DNA of 64,000 nt from Pelatocladus maniniholoensis HA4357-MV3 (GTDB lineage: Bacteria > Cyanobacteriota > Cyanobacteriia > Cyanobacteriales > Nostocaceae), in the NCBI GenBank assembly GCA_019359115.1, contig JAHHHW010000119.1, positions 1-64,000 of the forward strand. Reading direction: 5' to 3'. A model generated the notes under the pieces. The model ran no database searches and was not told the DNA's origin. It saw only the letters and a program-made list of their open reading frames with translations. Each line of letters opens with the position of its first letter. Position 1 is the first letter of the stretch. Below, piece after piece: positions 51,431 through 60,283 of the stretch. A program made the position numbers and the translations under genes.

Positions 51431-53449
51431 ATGATTCCTCGCAGCCACATTCGCAATATTGGCATTTCCGCCCACATTGATGCTGGAAAAACCACTATTT
51501 CTGAGCGAATTTTGTACTACACGGGCAAAATCCACAAGATGGAAGAGGTGGGTGGTGATGGTGATGGCGCGACGATGGATTACATGGAATTAGAACGGGA
51601 AAAAGGGATTACAATCACTTCCGCAGCAATCACCTGTTTTTGGAACGACACACAAATTAATTTAATTGATACACCTGGGCATGTAGATTTTACGATAGAA
51701 GTAGAACGTTCTCTACGAGTATTGGATGGGGCAATTATGGTGCTGTGTGGTGTAGCTGGTGTGCAGTCTCAGTCCATCACAGTCGATAGGCAAATGAAGC
51801 GCTATCGCGTGCCACGTATCGCTTTTATCAACAAATTAGATAGGATAGGTGCGAATCCTTGGCGTGTAGTTGATGCACTGCGAGAAAAACTTGGTTTAAA
51901 CCCTGTGGTGCTACAACTACCAATTGGTTTAGAGGATAAATTCGAGGGTGTGATCGATTTAATCGAGATGAACGCCAATTACTTTACAGGAGAAAATGGC
52001 GAAAACTGGCAGAAAAAAACCATTTCTGAAAATTTACAGCCACAAGCACAAATTGCACGGGATAAACTCCTCGATCAAATATCCATGCATTCAGAAGCAA
52101 TGATGACAAAGTTGCTAGCTGCTGAAGAAGTACCCAAGCAAATGATTTGGGATACAATTCGTCAGGGAACTCTGAGTTTGGAATTTACACCTGTGTTTAT
52201 GGGTTCGGCGTTCAAAAATAAAGGTGTGCAAAACTTACTTGATGCGATCCCATTATATTTACCTTCTCCTCTCGAACGAGGCGCGATCGCAGCAACGAAT
52301 GTCTCGACCGACACACAAGTACGAGTTCATCCCGAACCACAAGCATCAGTGATAGCACTAGTATTTAAATTAATTGAAGATGAATTTGGTCAACTAACTT
52401 ACACCCGCCTTTATTCTGGCACACTCAAGCAAGGCGATCGCCTTTACAATAGCCGTACCAAAAAACAAGTCCGTATCAACCGACTAGTAAGAATAGAAGT
52501 AAATAAGCGACAAGAATTAACCTCTGCTGAAGCTGGGGAAATAATTGGGTTAATGGGGATTGAATGTGCATCAGGCGATACTTTGTGTTCCCCTGGTACA
52601 AATCTTTCCCTAGAAGGAATATTTGTACCAGAACCCGTAATGGCGATCGCTATCACCCCCAAAAGCCAAGAAGATATAGATCATATTGCCAAAGCCTTGC
52701 ACCGTTTTGTGCGCGAAGATCCCACCTTACACGTCAGCACAGATCTAGAATCTCACCAAACTTTAATGTCAGGTATGGGTGAGTTGCATCTGCAAATATA
52801 CTTAGAAAGGATGAAACGAGAATACCACGCCGAAGTTTATGTGAGTGCGCCTGCGGTAGCCTATCGGGAAACCATCAACCAGTCTGCAAGTTTTGACTAC
52901 ACCCTCAAAAAACAAACTGGCGGTACTGGACAATACGCCCATGTGAGAGGACGCTTGGAACCCTGTGCAGAACCTTTTATCTTTGAAAACCGAGTTGTTG
53001 GCGATGCAATCCCCACCCAGTATATTACCGCTTGCGAACAAGGATGTATCGATGCCCTGAAAACAGGATGGCTAAAAGGATATCCAATTACAGGAGTCAA
53101 AGTAATATTAGAAAGTGTTTCGCACCATCCGATTGATTCCTCAGAAATGGCTTTTCGTTTTGCAGCAAGACTTGGGTTTGAGGAAGCTTTTGCAAAAGCC
53201 AACCCAACTATTTTAGAACCGATGATGTTGCTGGAAGTGGAAACCCCAAGCCAGTTTGTAGGAAGAATTCAGGGTAAATTATTATCGCGACGGGCTTTGT
53301 TGCTGGGTTCGCAGACACGAGACAACGATGTAGTCATTCAAGCAGAAGTTCCGTTAGCCCAGATGTTTGGTTATTCCACAGAATTGCGATCGCTTTCTCA
53401 AGGAATGGCTACTTTCTCCATGGAATTTGCCGAATATCGACAGGTATAG
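51431..53449 (+). CDS. Elongation factor G paralogue
   Basis: A 672-residue translational GTPase starting MIPRSHIRNIGISAHIDAGK. G1 AHIDAGKTT, switch II DTPGHVDF and G4 NKLD are intact; domains II-V follow with SGMGELHLQIYLERMKREY and GQYAHVRGRLEPC. It is not next to rpsL, rpsG or tufA, so it is one of the extra EF-G genes of cyanobacteria, not the main fusA. Role in translocation or recycling is uncertain. The alternative longer start at 51290 adds 47 unconserved residues. Confidence 0.88.
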   Translation: MIPRSHIRNIGISAHIDAGKTTISERILYYTGKIHKMEEVGGDGDGATMDYMELEREKGITITSAAITCFWNDTQINLIDTPGHVDFTIEVERSLRVLDGAIMVLCGVAGVQSQSITVDRQMKRYRVPRIAFINKLDRIGANPWRVVDALREKLGLNPVVLQLPIGLEDKFEGVIDLIEMNANYFTGENGENWQKKTISENLQPQAQIARDKLLDQISMHSEAMMTKLLAAEEVPKQMIWDTIRQGTLSLEFTPVFMGSAFKNKGVQNLLDAIPLYLPSPLERGAIAATNVSTDTQVRVHPEPQASVIALVFKLIEDEFGQLTYTRLYSGTLKQGDRLYNSRTKKQVRINRLVRIEVNKRQELTSAEAGEIIGLMGIECASGDTLCSPGTNLSLEGIFVPEPVMAIAITPKSQEDIDHIAKALHRFVREDPTLHVSTDLESHQTLMSGMGELHLQIYLERMKREYHAEVYVSAPAVAYRETINQSASFDYTLKKQTGGTGQYAHVRGRLEPCAEPFIFENRVVGDAIPTQYITACEQGCIDALKTGWLKGYPITGVKVILESVSHHPIDSSEMAFRFAARLGFEEAFAKANPTILEPMMLLEVETPSQFVGRIQGKLLSRRALLLGSQTRDNDVVIQAEVPLAQMFGYSTELRSLSQGMATFSMEFAEYRQV

Positions 53450-53777
53450 GGATCAGTTAACAGTTAACAGTTATCAGTTATCAAATTAAACTGTTAACTG
53501 TTAAATGATTCATTCCCAATCCCCAAACTCAGCAACCAAGAATTATGTGGGATGCACTACACTTAATTAAGAAAGACCAGTGTAATTTCTGTAGTTGTCA
53601 GGTGCAAACTTTTTTTGCCAGTCTATTCAACCAAAATATATTCTGTAGGCAAGAAGCACACAAAGTAGCTGAATTGTTATAAAAAAAGTTTAAAGGAGAT
53701 TAACCAGCCTCAAAAACCTTAACAAGAGGATGATCTTCTCCTGCTGTCAATAAACACGCTCAAGTTATAAGATCCTT
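53450..53777. repeat. Intergenic with TTAACAGTTA repeats
   Basis: AGTTAACAGTTAACAGTTAT-type tandem repeats at about 53456-53504, a motif also seen near 9636, 21799 and 48700. The rest is AT-rich with no gene seen. Confidence 0.55.
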
Positions 53778-54185
53778 GTGCAATCTCAAAAACCCGAAAA
53801 ACTTGATTTTAATAGCGAATACCCCTGTCCCTGTCGTCGTCGGGGACGGTTAATTCCGATTACCCTCACAGAAGCGTTTGGGTGCGATCGCTGTCAACAA
53901 ATCTTTGTAGTGGAAGATAATGGTTATGTGCTAGAACAGCTTTCTACAACCTATCCCTATAAACGCGCTTGGCGCTGGACAGGTTCTAGCTGGCAAGTAG
54001 TCCATCCGCGTTTAGGAGAAAGCTATCTACCAGTAGCACTTGGCATTATTTTCGTGCTAGTGATTATATGGTTGCCGTTAGCACTACGCTTGGCCAGTGG
54101 TTCTAGTATAATCGCTTGGGCAATGGTAGCAGTACTATTGGCAATTCTACCCGCACTGATGGTCTGGCTTACTTACAGACGTTGA
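53778..54185 (+). CDS. Zinc-ribbon membrane protein, conserved in cyanobacteria
   Basis: A 135-residue protein starting at GTG. N-terminal CPCRRRGRLIPITLTEAFGC and CDRCQ supply four cysteines for a zinc ribbon. A central WRWTGSSWQVVHPRLGESYLP precedes two C-terminal membrane spans (about 84-104 and 112-131). It ends four bases before proA, so the two are probably co-transcribed. Function unknown. Confidence 0.75.
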   Translation: MQSQKPEKLDFNSEYPCPCRRRGRLIPITLTEAFGCDRCQQIFVVEDNGYVLEQLSTTYPYKRAWRWTGSSWQVVHPRLGESYLPVALGIIFVLVIIWLPLALRLASGSSIIAWAMVAVLLAILPALMVWLTYRR

Positions 54186-54189
54186 TTCA

Positions 54190-55455
54190 ATGACAGTGGA
54201 TGCTTTTGATCATAGCCCTGAAGCAATCGCCAGCACTAAACGTGCCTACGCTGCTTCTTTAAAGTTAGGAATTACCAAAGGGATAGATCGCAGTCGCGCC
54301 GTATTGGCTATGGCAGAGGCGATCAAACGTTCTTTTGACGATATTCTCGAAGCCAATACTTTGGATCTAGAAGCTAGTCGGGAAATGGCTATACCAGATT
54401 TGATTTTGGACTGGCTGAAGCTAACCCCAAGACGTCTGGAAGCAGCTGTAGAGATTTTGCAACGACTAGGAGAACTATCTGATCCACTGCGGCGAGTGCG
54501 TAGTGCTGACTACCAACTCGAAGATTCTCAGACCTATACGCAGCTAACACCTTTAGGAGTGATCGCGTTTATTTATGAAGCGTTTCCAGAGTTAGCGGCG
54601 ATCGCAGCAGGTTTATGCATCAAAACAGGTAATTGTTTGATCCTCAAAGGTGGTACAGAAGCTAGTCACTCGAACGCGGCGATCGCTGAGGCTTTACAAG
54701 CTGGGATTGCTGATGCTGGTTTATCGCCTGGCTGTATAGAATTAATCCAGACTGAACATGGTGCTTCTATCCGTGATTTGGTCAGCCAAGACCAGTATTT
54801 AAATTTAGTCATTCCCTACGGACGTTCCAGTTTAGTACAGCAGGTAGTGCGGCAATCTACAGCACCAGTACTGAAATCAACAATGGGTAATTGTTACCTG
54901 TATTGGTCACTCAATGGCAGCTTGGAAATGGTACGTTGGATAATTGTCGATAGCCATTCTAGCCAACCAGATCCGGTGAATGCGATCGAAAAAGTCTTGA
55001 TTCATCGGCAAGCTATGCCATCATCTTTAATTACCCTGTGGAACAGCTTACAAGAAAAAGGTTTTGCAATTAAAGCAGACGCAGAATTAGTAGAAGCTTT
55101 TCCCCAGTTACAAATAACTAAAGATGCAGAATGGGGAAGCGCTTATTTAACTAAAACAATTGCCTTTAAACTAGTGGATAGCTTAGAGGGAGCGATCGCT
55201 TGGATTAATCATTACAGTAGTGGTCACGCCGACTGCATCGTCACAGAATCTTACCAAGAAAGTCGGCAATTTGCCTTGGGAGTCAACAGTGCTTCCAGCT
55301 ACATCAATTCTTCTCCCCGTTTCACCCGTAACCCCGCACGAGGAGATGGGGTATTTCTTGGTATGTCCAACCAGAAAGGCCATCGACGTGGCTTTATCAG
55401 CTTAGAAAGCCTAACCACGGTTAAACATATCGTGCAGGGAAATGGACGGTTCTAG
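54190..55455 (+). CDS. proA: Gamma-glutamyl phosphate reductase
   Basis: A 421-residue NADPH-dependent enzyme of proline synthesis. Family segments: TPLGVIAFIYEAFPELAAIAAGLCIKTGN, LKGGTEASHSNAAI, VIPYGRSSLVQQV and NCYLYW. The catalytic Cys is in MGNCYLYW; many homologues read GxCHxY, so GNCYLY is a variation to note. NSASSYINSSPRFTRN near 375 is the conserved C-terminal block. No proB is adjacent. Confidence 0.9.
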   Translation: MTVDAFDHSPEAIASTKRAYAASLKLGITKGIDRSRAVLAMAEAIKRSFDDILEANTLDLEASREMAIPDLILDWLKLTPRRLEAAVEILQRLGELSDPLRRVRSADYQLEDSQTYTQLTPLGVIAFIYEAFPELAAIAAGLCIKTGNCLILKGGTEASHSNAAIAEALQAGIADAGLSPGCIELIQTEHGASIRDLVSQDQYLNLVIPYGRSSLVQQVVRQSTAPVLKSTMGNCYLYWSLNGSLEMVRWIIVDSHSSQPDPVNAIEKVLIHRQAMPSSLITLWNSLQEKGFAIKADAELVEAFPQLQITKDAEWGSAYLTKTIAFKLVDSLEGAIAWINHYSSGHADCIVTESYQESRQFALGVNSASSYINSSPRFTRNPARGDGVFLGMSNQKGHRRGFISLESLTTVKHIVQGNGRF

Positions 55456-55613
55456 CAAATGGAGAATTGGGGAAGGGAGTATCCTAGTTCCCTATTTTCC
55501 ACAGACTTTGTGAAAAGAGTATTAATACTAACAGTTGAAATCCCCACCAGCAAAAGAATCTTCTAGAATGAGAGAGTGATTGAGTACATATACCAAGGAG
55601 GATGAAATAAAGC

Positions 55614-55892
55614 ATGGCTGGTGGCGAGTCTCAGGCCCCTGTAAGTCTGTCAGACAGAGAACTGCAAATTATCGACTTAGTGGCCGCTGGCTTAACTAAT
55701 CAAGAAATTGCAGCAAAGCTTGAAATTAGCAAGCGTACGGTTGATAACCATATCAGCAACATTCTCACCAAAACTGGTACAGACAATCGAGTAGCTCTTG
55801 TTCGCTGGGCTTTGCATTGGGGCAAAGTCTGCTTGAATGATGTAAATTGCTGTCCTTTGCCGAGTCCGAATATGACCGAACAAAATTACTAG
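55614..55892 (+). CDS. Stand-alone LuxR-type regulator, PedR-like
   Basis: A 92-residue protein that is little more than a LuxR HTH (SLSDRELQIIDLVAAGLTNQ, SKRTVDNHISNILTKTGTDN). It ends with CLNDVNCCPLP. Cyanobacterial PedR is a small LuxR protein that senses photosynthetic electron flow through cysteine redox with thioredoxin; size and C-terminal cysteines fit that. AAGGAGG lies 10-16 bases before the ATG. Confidence 0.75.
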   Translation: MAGGESQAPVSLSDRELQIIDLVAAGLTNQEIAAKLEISKRTVDNHISNILTKTGTDNRVALVRWALHWGKVCLNDVNCCPLPSPNMTEQNY

Positions 55893-56321
55893 TATGCTGA
55901 CAAACCCATTTTGATTGGTTTTTGTTCATTTTTCTCCTCACGCCTGATGTTAAAGTGAGAACCTTTCAAAATTCAGCGCTACAGAGTACTGGAACATGGG
56001 TGAGGAGTAGGGACAGTTTTCCCCAACAATGAGAAAAATGTTTGCCAGGTTAAGCATCCCAATTGTAAGAACGAGGGTATTGGACATTTATTGGGGTATG
56101 GGGTATGAGCCATTGGGAATTACTATTACCTCTAGCACCTAGCCCTTAGCCCCTAGCTAATCAATTTTGGATTTTAGATTGACCGTAAACCTCAATCCAA
56201 AATCCAAAATCCAAAATCTCAAATTGCCACAGTCAACAAAAATTAGCAATAATCGCTAGGCTCAAAGGTTAAATTTGAAGGAAATATATATTGCTCCATT
56301 ATCTTAGGGAGCAGTGCTGTT
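55893..56321. other. Intergenic with AATCCAAA repeats
   Basis: Contains repeats of AATCCAAA (about 56196-56218) and a GCATCCCAATTGTA fragment resembling the MITE end at 47995. No gene seen. Confidence 0.5.
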
Positions 56322-56975
56322 ATGAATAATTTTGCTGATACCAAAATAGATGGGTTTCCTTTTGACTTATTTAATTTTGATTTAACAGCACCTCAACCCA
56401 CCTTAGATGCTGATTTACTCAAACAGTTATCTTTTATTCCAGGGTTGAAAGAAATTCTCATGCTGCGGCAAGTTCATGCTTTAGAACATGCTACAGTGTG
56501 GCTTCTGAGCGAATCAAAAGTTACCCATCCTTCACCTTTTATCTCCAATCACATTCAAGTAGATAACAATTCATTTGGTGGTTTGTCTACAGAAGAAGGA
56601 TTCTACCTCTACGGAGATGTAAATATTAGCGACTTGCGACGTGCAGCCACACTTGCTTTACATCGACTGATCAATGGAGAATGGGATTTAGCCGTACATC
56701 CCCGTTGTGGTACAAATGCATCAGTTGCAATGCTATTGACGGCTGGATTTGCTGTGAGTATGCATGTATTGCTACCACTAGGCATAATAGAACAACTTTT
56801 AGGTCTAGGAGTGGCAGCAACAACAGCCGCAGAATTAGCCCCTGATGTGGGTGCTTTAGCACAAAAATACCTAACAACTGCCATTCCTTTCAATTTAAAA
56901 ATTGAAAACATAACACATACACCGGATTTGTCGGGACGGGAAGCATATTTTGTTAAAGTATGCTGGCGGGAGTGA
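56322..56975 (+). CDS. DUF6391 family protein
   Basis: A 217-residue protein. Conserved core MLRQVHALEHATVWLLSES, then NSFGGLSTEEGFYLYG and HPRCGTNASVAMLLTAGFAVS. The HALEHA and HPRCGTN motifs suggest metal binding. Hydrophobic stretches at about 140-165 may associate with the membrane. Function unknown. Confidence 0.75.
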   Translation: MNNFADTKIDGFPFDLFNFDLTAPQPTLDADLLKQLSFIPGLKEILMLRQVHALEHATVWLLSESKVTHPSPFISNHIQVDNNSFGGLSTEEGFYLYGDVNISDLRRAATLALHRLINGEWDLAVHPRCGTNASVAMLLTAGFAVSMHVLLPLGIIEQLLGLGVAATTAAELAPDVGALAQKYLTTAIPFNLKIENITHTPDLSGREAYFVKVCWRE

Positions 56976-57052
56976 GGGACAAGGGGGACAAGGGGGAAAC
57001 TAATGACAATTGACCATTGACCATTGACCATTGACAATTGACCAATTTATTA

Positions 57053-58051
57053 ATGAGAAAGCTTTACTTTTTACTTCCGGGGACAGATAGCAAGTTTGCT
57101 TGTGGTGGTCTTTGGGCAGAATTAAAAACATTTAATCTTGCCAAGGAAGTTTGTCATGCTGATGTTGTCACTTACCGTCAAAGAGAGGAAGGGAAACTCT
57201 TTATTGATGACTTGTTACAAGAGAAAAATTTAGATGATGTGATTTTTGTGATTAGTTGGGGCTTTGATGTTGCTCGACTTGCTAGTAAGCTTCAGCAATA
57301 TAATGTTGTTTACCATGCCCACAGTGCAGGTTATGGATTTAAATTACCTGCAAGTATTCCGATTATTAGTGTCAGCCGGGATACGATGGGATATTGGGGG
57401 CAATCTTCACCTCATTCACTAATATATTATTTGCCGAATCAAATTAGTAACGAATTTAAAAATTTACATTTGCAAAGAGATATAGATGTATTAGTTCAAG
57501 CTCGTAAATCTTCGCAGTATTTAATGCAAGAATTGATTCCAGCTTTGCAAGAAAAATGCCAGGTATTTGTTGTTAATTCCTATGTAGAGGATTTACCAGG
57601 ACTATTCAATCGCGCGAAGATTTACCTCTATGATTCTGCTGAATACTGGGCGCAGCAAGGCGTAAGTGAAGGATTTGGTTTGCAACCGTTGGAAGCTCTG
57701 GCTTGTGGTTGTCAAGTTTTTTCTAGTATTAATGGTGGTTTATCTAATTACTTAGATCCCGGTTTTAATTGCTATAAAATAGCTGGATATTCAAAAGAGT
57801 ATGATGTTCAACGTATTTTGAAGTTACTGAATAATTGGACACCATCGTCATTATCTGAAGAGTTTTTGGCAGAATACAGATATGAAAATATTATCAAACG
57901 TTTAGAAGTGATTTTAGATGAGTTAAATGATTTTCTTGATCATAAAAAAGATTATGTTGGTAATATTAAAAATCTGACAAGAATGCGTTTGACTAAATTG
58001 CGCTTGCAAACACTATTTAATAAGGTGAAAAAGAAGTATTTCAAAGTTTGA
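57053..58051 (+). CDS. Glycosyltransferase, GT1/GT4-like
   Basis: About 332 residues from MRKLYFLLPGTDSKFACGGL; TTG at 57038 is an alternative. The Rossmann-like C-terminal half has GVSEGFGLQPLEALACGCQVFSS, the nucleotide-sugar binding E-x7-E pattern of GT-B transferases. The N-terminal half is acceptor-binding. Likely builds cell-surface polysaccharide. Monocistronic. Confidence 0.78.
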   Translation: MRKLYFLLPGTDSKFACGGLWAELKTFNLAKEVCHADVVTYRQREEGKLFIDDLLQEKNLDDVIFVISWGFDVARLASKLQQYNVVYHAHSAGYGFKLPASIPIISVSRDTMGYWGQSSPHSLIYYLPNQISNEFKNLHLQRDIDVLVQARKSSQYLMQELIPALQEKCQVFVVNSYVEDLPGLFNRAKIYLYDSAEYWAQQGVSEGFGLQPLEALACGCQVFSSINGGLSNYLDPGFNCYKIAGYSKEYDVQRILKLLNNWTPSSLSEEFLAEYRYENIIKRLEVILDELNDFLDHKKDYVGNIKNLTRMRLTKLRLQTLFNKVKKKYFKV

Positions 58052-58487
58052 TAATTGATTATTTATGTAATTGACCGCAGGGATAAAAATTGAGAGAGCC
58101 AAATTCCCGATTTCTTTAAGAAGTCGGGGATCTTGTTGTTTACTATAAGCATGAATTTAAATTAACCTGAGTTCGATAGATTTCATTAGCTCAACATCCC
58201 ACCCTCAAATAAATAGCTGGCTCATAGCCCAATACGGTTCAGATAAGACCAAAACCTTTATTAGGACGATAATGTAGAGACGCACCATGGCGCGTCTCTA
58301 CACATCACTAATTTCACTAAAAATCCTTAACTGAACCGTATTGGCTCATAGCCAACAGAATTTTACCAAAACTCGTCAATCAGCTTTACCGAAAAATAAA
58401 AAAACCACCAATTTCTAAAATACCTTTAATTTCACCATCTTTGTTAAAGTCGTAGCTCATAATTTTTACTCCAAGTTTGTTGAAAGT
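58052..58487. repeat. Intergenic with palindrome and MITE
   Basis: Holds the CCCGA...TCGGGGA palindrome at 58104-58130 (family of 21892 and 42628) and MITE copy B. No gene seen. Confidence 0.65.
58220..58353. mobile_element. MITE, CAATACGG family, copy B with target duplication
   Basis: The element is 58230-58343 (114 bp) with ends CAATACGGTTCAGATAAG and CTTAACTGAACCGTATTG. It is flanked by direct copies of GCTCATAGCC (58220-58229 and 58344-58353), a clear 10-bp target-site duplication in unique sequence. Compared with copy A, both arms carry the same G-to-A change, so pairing is kept. Confidence 0.9.
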
Positions 58488-58490
58488 TTG

Positions 58491-58720
58491 TATCGATTTA
58501 TCTCACTTCCCATTTTGCTGGATATACAAAGGTTTGACGGAGCTGATACCGCTCTCCATGAATTTGCTTAAATATCCAATAAAAAAGAAGCAAAATTTCT
58601 CCAAAATAAGGGAAAGTTAGTGCAATGAAATATGGAATTATTGCATCTGAAGAAGGACTCAAAATTGTTGAAAATGCAGCTATTTTATGCACGATTACTA
58701 CCAGAAAGCCTACTACAAAG
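58491..58720 (+). pseudogene. Truncated duplicate of NB-ARC gene 5' region
   Basis: 58491-58676 matches 60143-60330 along its length (about 85% by eye), covering the upstream region and first codons of the NB-ARC gene. From ATG 58625 it reads MKYGIIASEEGLKIVENA, then leaves homology and stops at 58721-58723. The minus-strand 64-codon ORF here is its shadow. Confidence 0.75.
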
Positions 58721-58728
58721 TAGAAGTT

Positions 58729-58938
58729 CTATAACATCAAATGTTCTATGATAAAACCAGAAATTTCTTTCCAGTTATTTTTAATCCAATCTGACAAACT
58801 ATTTGCTAAAGTTCGCAAACCTAAATCACGCAAAAATCGAAGAAATGAATTAGGTGATTTAGCAGCAGATTTCTTAGCAGAATAACTAGCGTTTCTCGCA
58901 GCATTCAAAGCACGATCAAGATCATTATTATGAGACAT
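58729..58938 (-). CDS. Small helical protein next to GTPase
   Basis: 69 residues from MSHNNDLDRALNAARNASYS; the frame stays open to 58995 and overlaps the GTPase end by four bases if the longer start is used. Basic and helical, with KKSAAKSPNSFLRFLRDLG and SDWIKNNWKEISGFIIEHLM. Co-directional with the GTPase gene, so a partner is possible. Confidence 0.5.
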   Translation of the reverse strand: MSHNNDLDRALNAARNASYSAKKSAAKSPNSFLRFLRDLGLRTLANSLSDWIKNNWKEISGFIIEHLML

Positions 58939-58991
58939 AGGATTTAAATGTGAATAACTTCTGCGACACAGTATATAAGCAAGTAAAAGAA

Positions 58992-59786
58992 TCAATTAAA
59001 CGGATTGAAACTATCTAACCAACTCTTTCCATTACTTACTTTCTCACTATTACGTTTCTCAAGTGCATCAAGCACAACCTTTGGTGTATATTCTTTGTAT
59101 GAAAAGCTTTTCAGCCCATTAAAAATCCAGGTTCTTTCTTCAGGGCAAGAATCAATTATAGTTGCAAATAATTCCTCAAGTTTATAACCAGTTTTTGAGG
59201 AATAATCAATCAATTTGATATTCTTTTTAATTACGCCAAAAAGCTTATCTCTTCTATCCTGAAGTATCACTTCAATATTGTTCTTTTGCTCTTCAGATGG
59301 AATGTTATATTCAATCTTCCAGTTAAGTGGTTCAACAAGGTCAATTTGGTTTAGTCCAAATACTATTTTACTGTGGAATTCTTCAAGTTCTTGCAAATAC
59401 CTTTGGTCTAAAGCTATAGCTCTATTACGAGCCGTCAAAACCCAAATTATAACGTCACACTTACCTAAATTCTCTTTATACATCTGGAGATATTTAGGAT
59501 CAAGGTTAATATCTTCACCTAGACCAGGAGCATCAATTACTCTTAGTTGAACCGGAGAATTTTTAATTGTGCTATTAGTAAGCGTAAGTTCAATATCTTT
59601 CTGCTCAAACTCTTTGGTACAAGCAACTGTGTCACTAGTTGCCAAGTTGGTTTTAAAAAGTCTGTTAATTGTTGACGATTTGCCAACACCTGAGACTCCA
59701 ATTAAACCGATTGTAGGAGGGTGTTCTTCCAATTCCTGTTTAATTTTTGGGAGTGCTTCTTTTAATTGTTCAATTTTTTGATTCAT
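58992..59786 (-). CDS. Era/YeeP-like GTPase
   Basis: A 264-residue P-loop GTPase: G1 GVSGVGKSS (about 31-39), G3 DAPGLGE (about 86-92), G4 NQID (about 147-150) and GDP-side SSKTG (about 196-200). This resembles bacterial IRG/YfjP-like small GTPases, often in genomic islands. No membrane helix or KH domain. It sits between the two copies of the NB-ARC 5' segment. Confidence 0.82.
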   Translation of the reverse strand: MNQKIEQLKEALPKIKQELEEHPPTIGLIGVSGVGKSSTINRLFKTNLATSDTVACTKEFEQKDIELTLTNSTIKNSPVQLRVIDAPGLGEDINLDPKYLQMYKENLGKCDVIIWVLTARNRAIALDQRYLQELEEFHSKIVFGLNQIDLVEPLNWKIEYNIPSEEQKNNIEVILQDRRDKLFGVIKKNIKLIDYSSKTGYKLEELFATIIDSCPEERTWIFNGLKSFSYKEYTPKVVLDALEKRNSEKVSNGKSWLDSFNPFN

Positions 59787-59944
59787 ATCAATTTCCTTTT
59801 GTTCGGTGTTATTTCAATCATGTCTGAAGTGAGAAAGAATTTTGGTTCAGGTTTTGGTTCAATATGGTTGTTGAAGGAGAGCCAGAAATTGATCCAAATT
59901 TCAAATTTTCAAAAACATTCTAAATAAAACCTTCTTTTCTTATC

Positions 59945-60127
59945 TCACCCGCTTGCTACTGTTTTACCTTGTGGATCTTTGGTTGAATGAGATGGATCAA
60001 AATGAACTTCAACCCTTGTGCCACACATCCTCAGAATCTCAATGTCGAAGTAAGAAACTTTCTCAAAAATTTTGATACTGCTTCCTGTCATATCATCTAT
60101 TTGTGAGTCGTAAAGAGCTTGCTGCAA
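59945..60127 (-). CDS. Possible small protein, 60 residues
   Basis: MQQALYDSQIDDMTGSSIKI then SYFDIEILRMCGTRVEVHFD. Mixed alpha/beta pattern but no domain known to me. Lies just left of the duplicated segment; it may be the end of a truncated gene. Confidence 0.3.
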   Translation of the reverse strand: MQQALYDSQIDDMTGSSIKIFEKVSYFDIEILRMCGTRVEVHFDPSHSTKDPQGKTVASG

Positions 60128-60283
60128 ATCACAATAAGGCTCTATCGATTTATCTCACTTCCCATTCTGCTGGATATACAAAGGCTGAACAGTCCTGATA
60201 TTGATCTCCATGAATTTGCTTAAAGATCCAAGAAAAAAGAACCAAAATTGATCCAAAATAAGAGAAAGTTAGTGCTATAGAAT

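Noticed and set aside
58498-58692. 64-codon minus-strand ORF with a membrane-like segment
   Set aside because: It is antisense to the duplicated NB-ARC leader; the second copy at 60143-60330 does not keep it as a start-to-stop gene.
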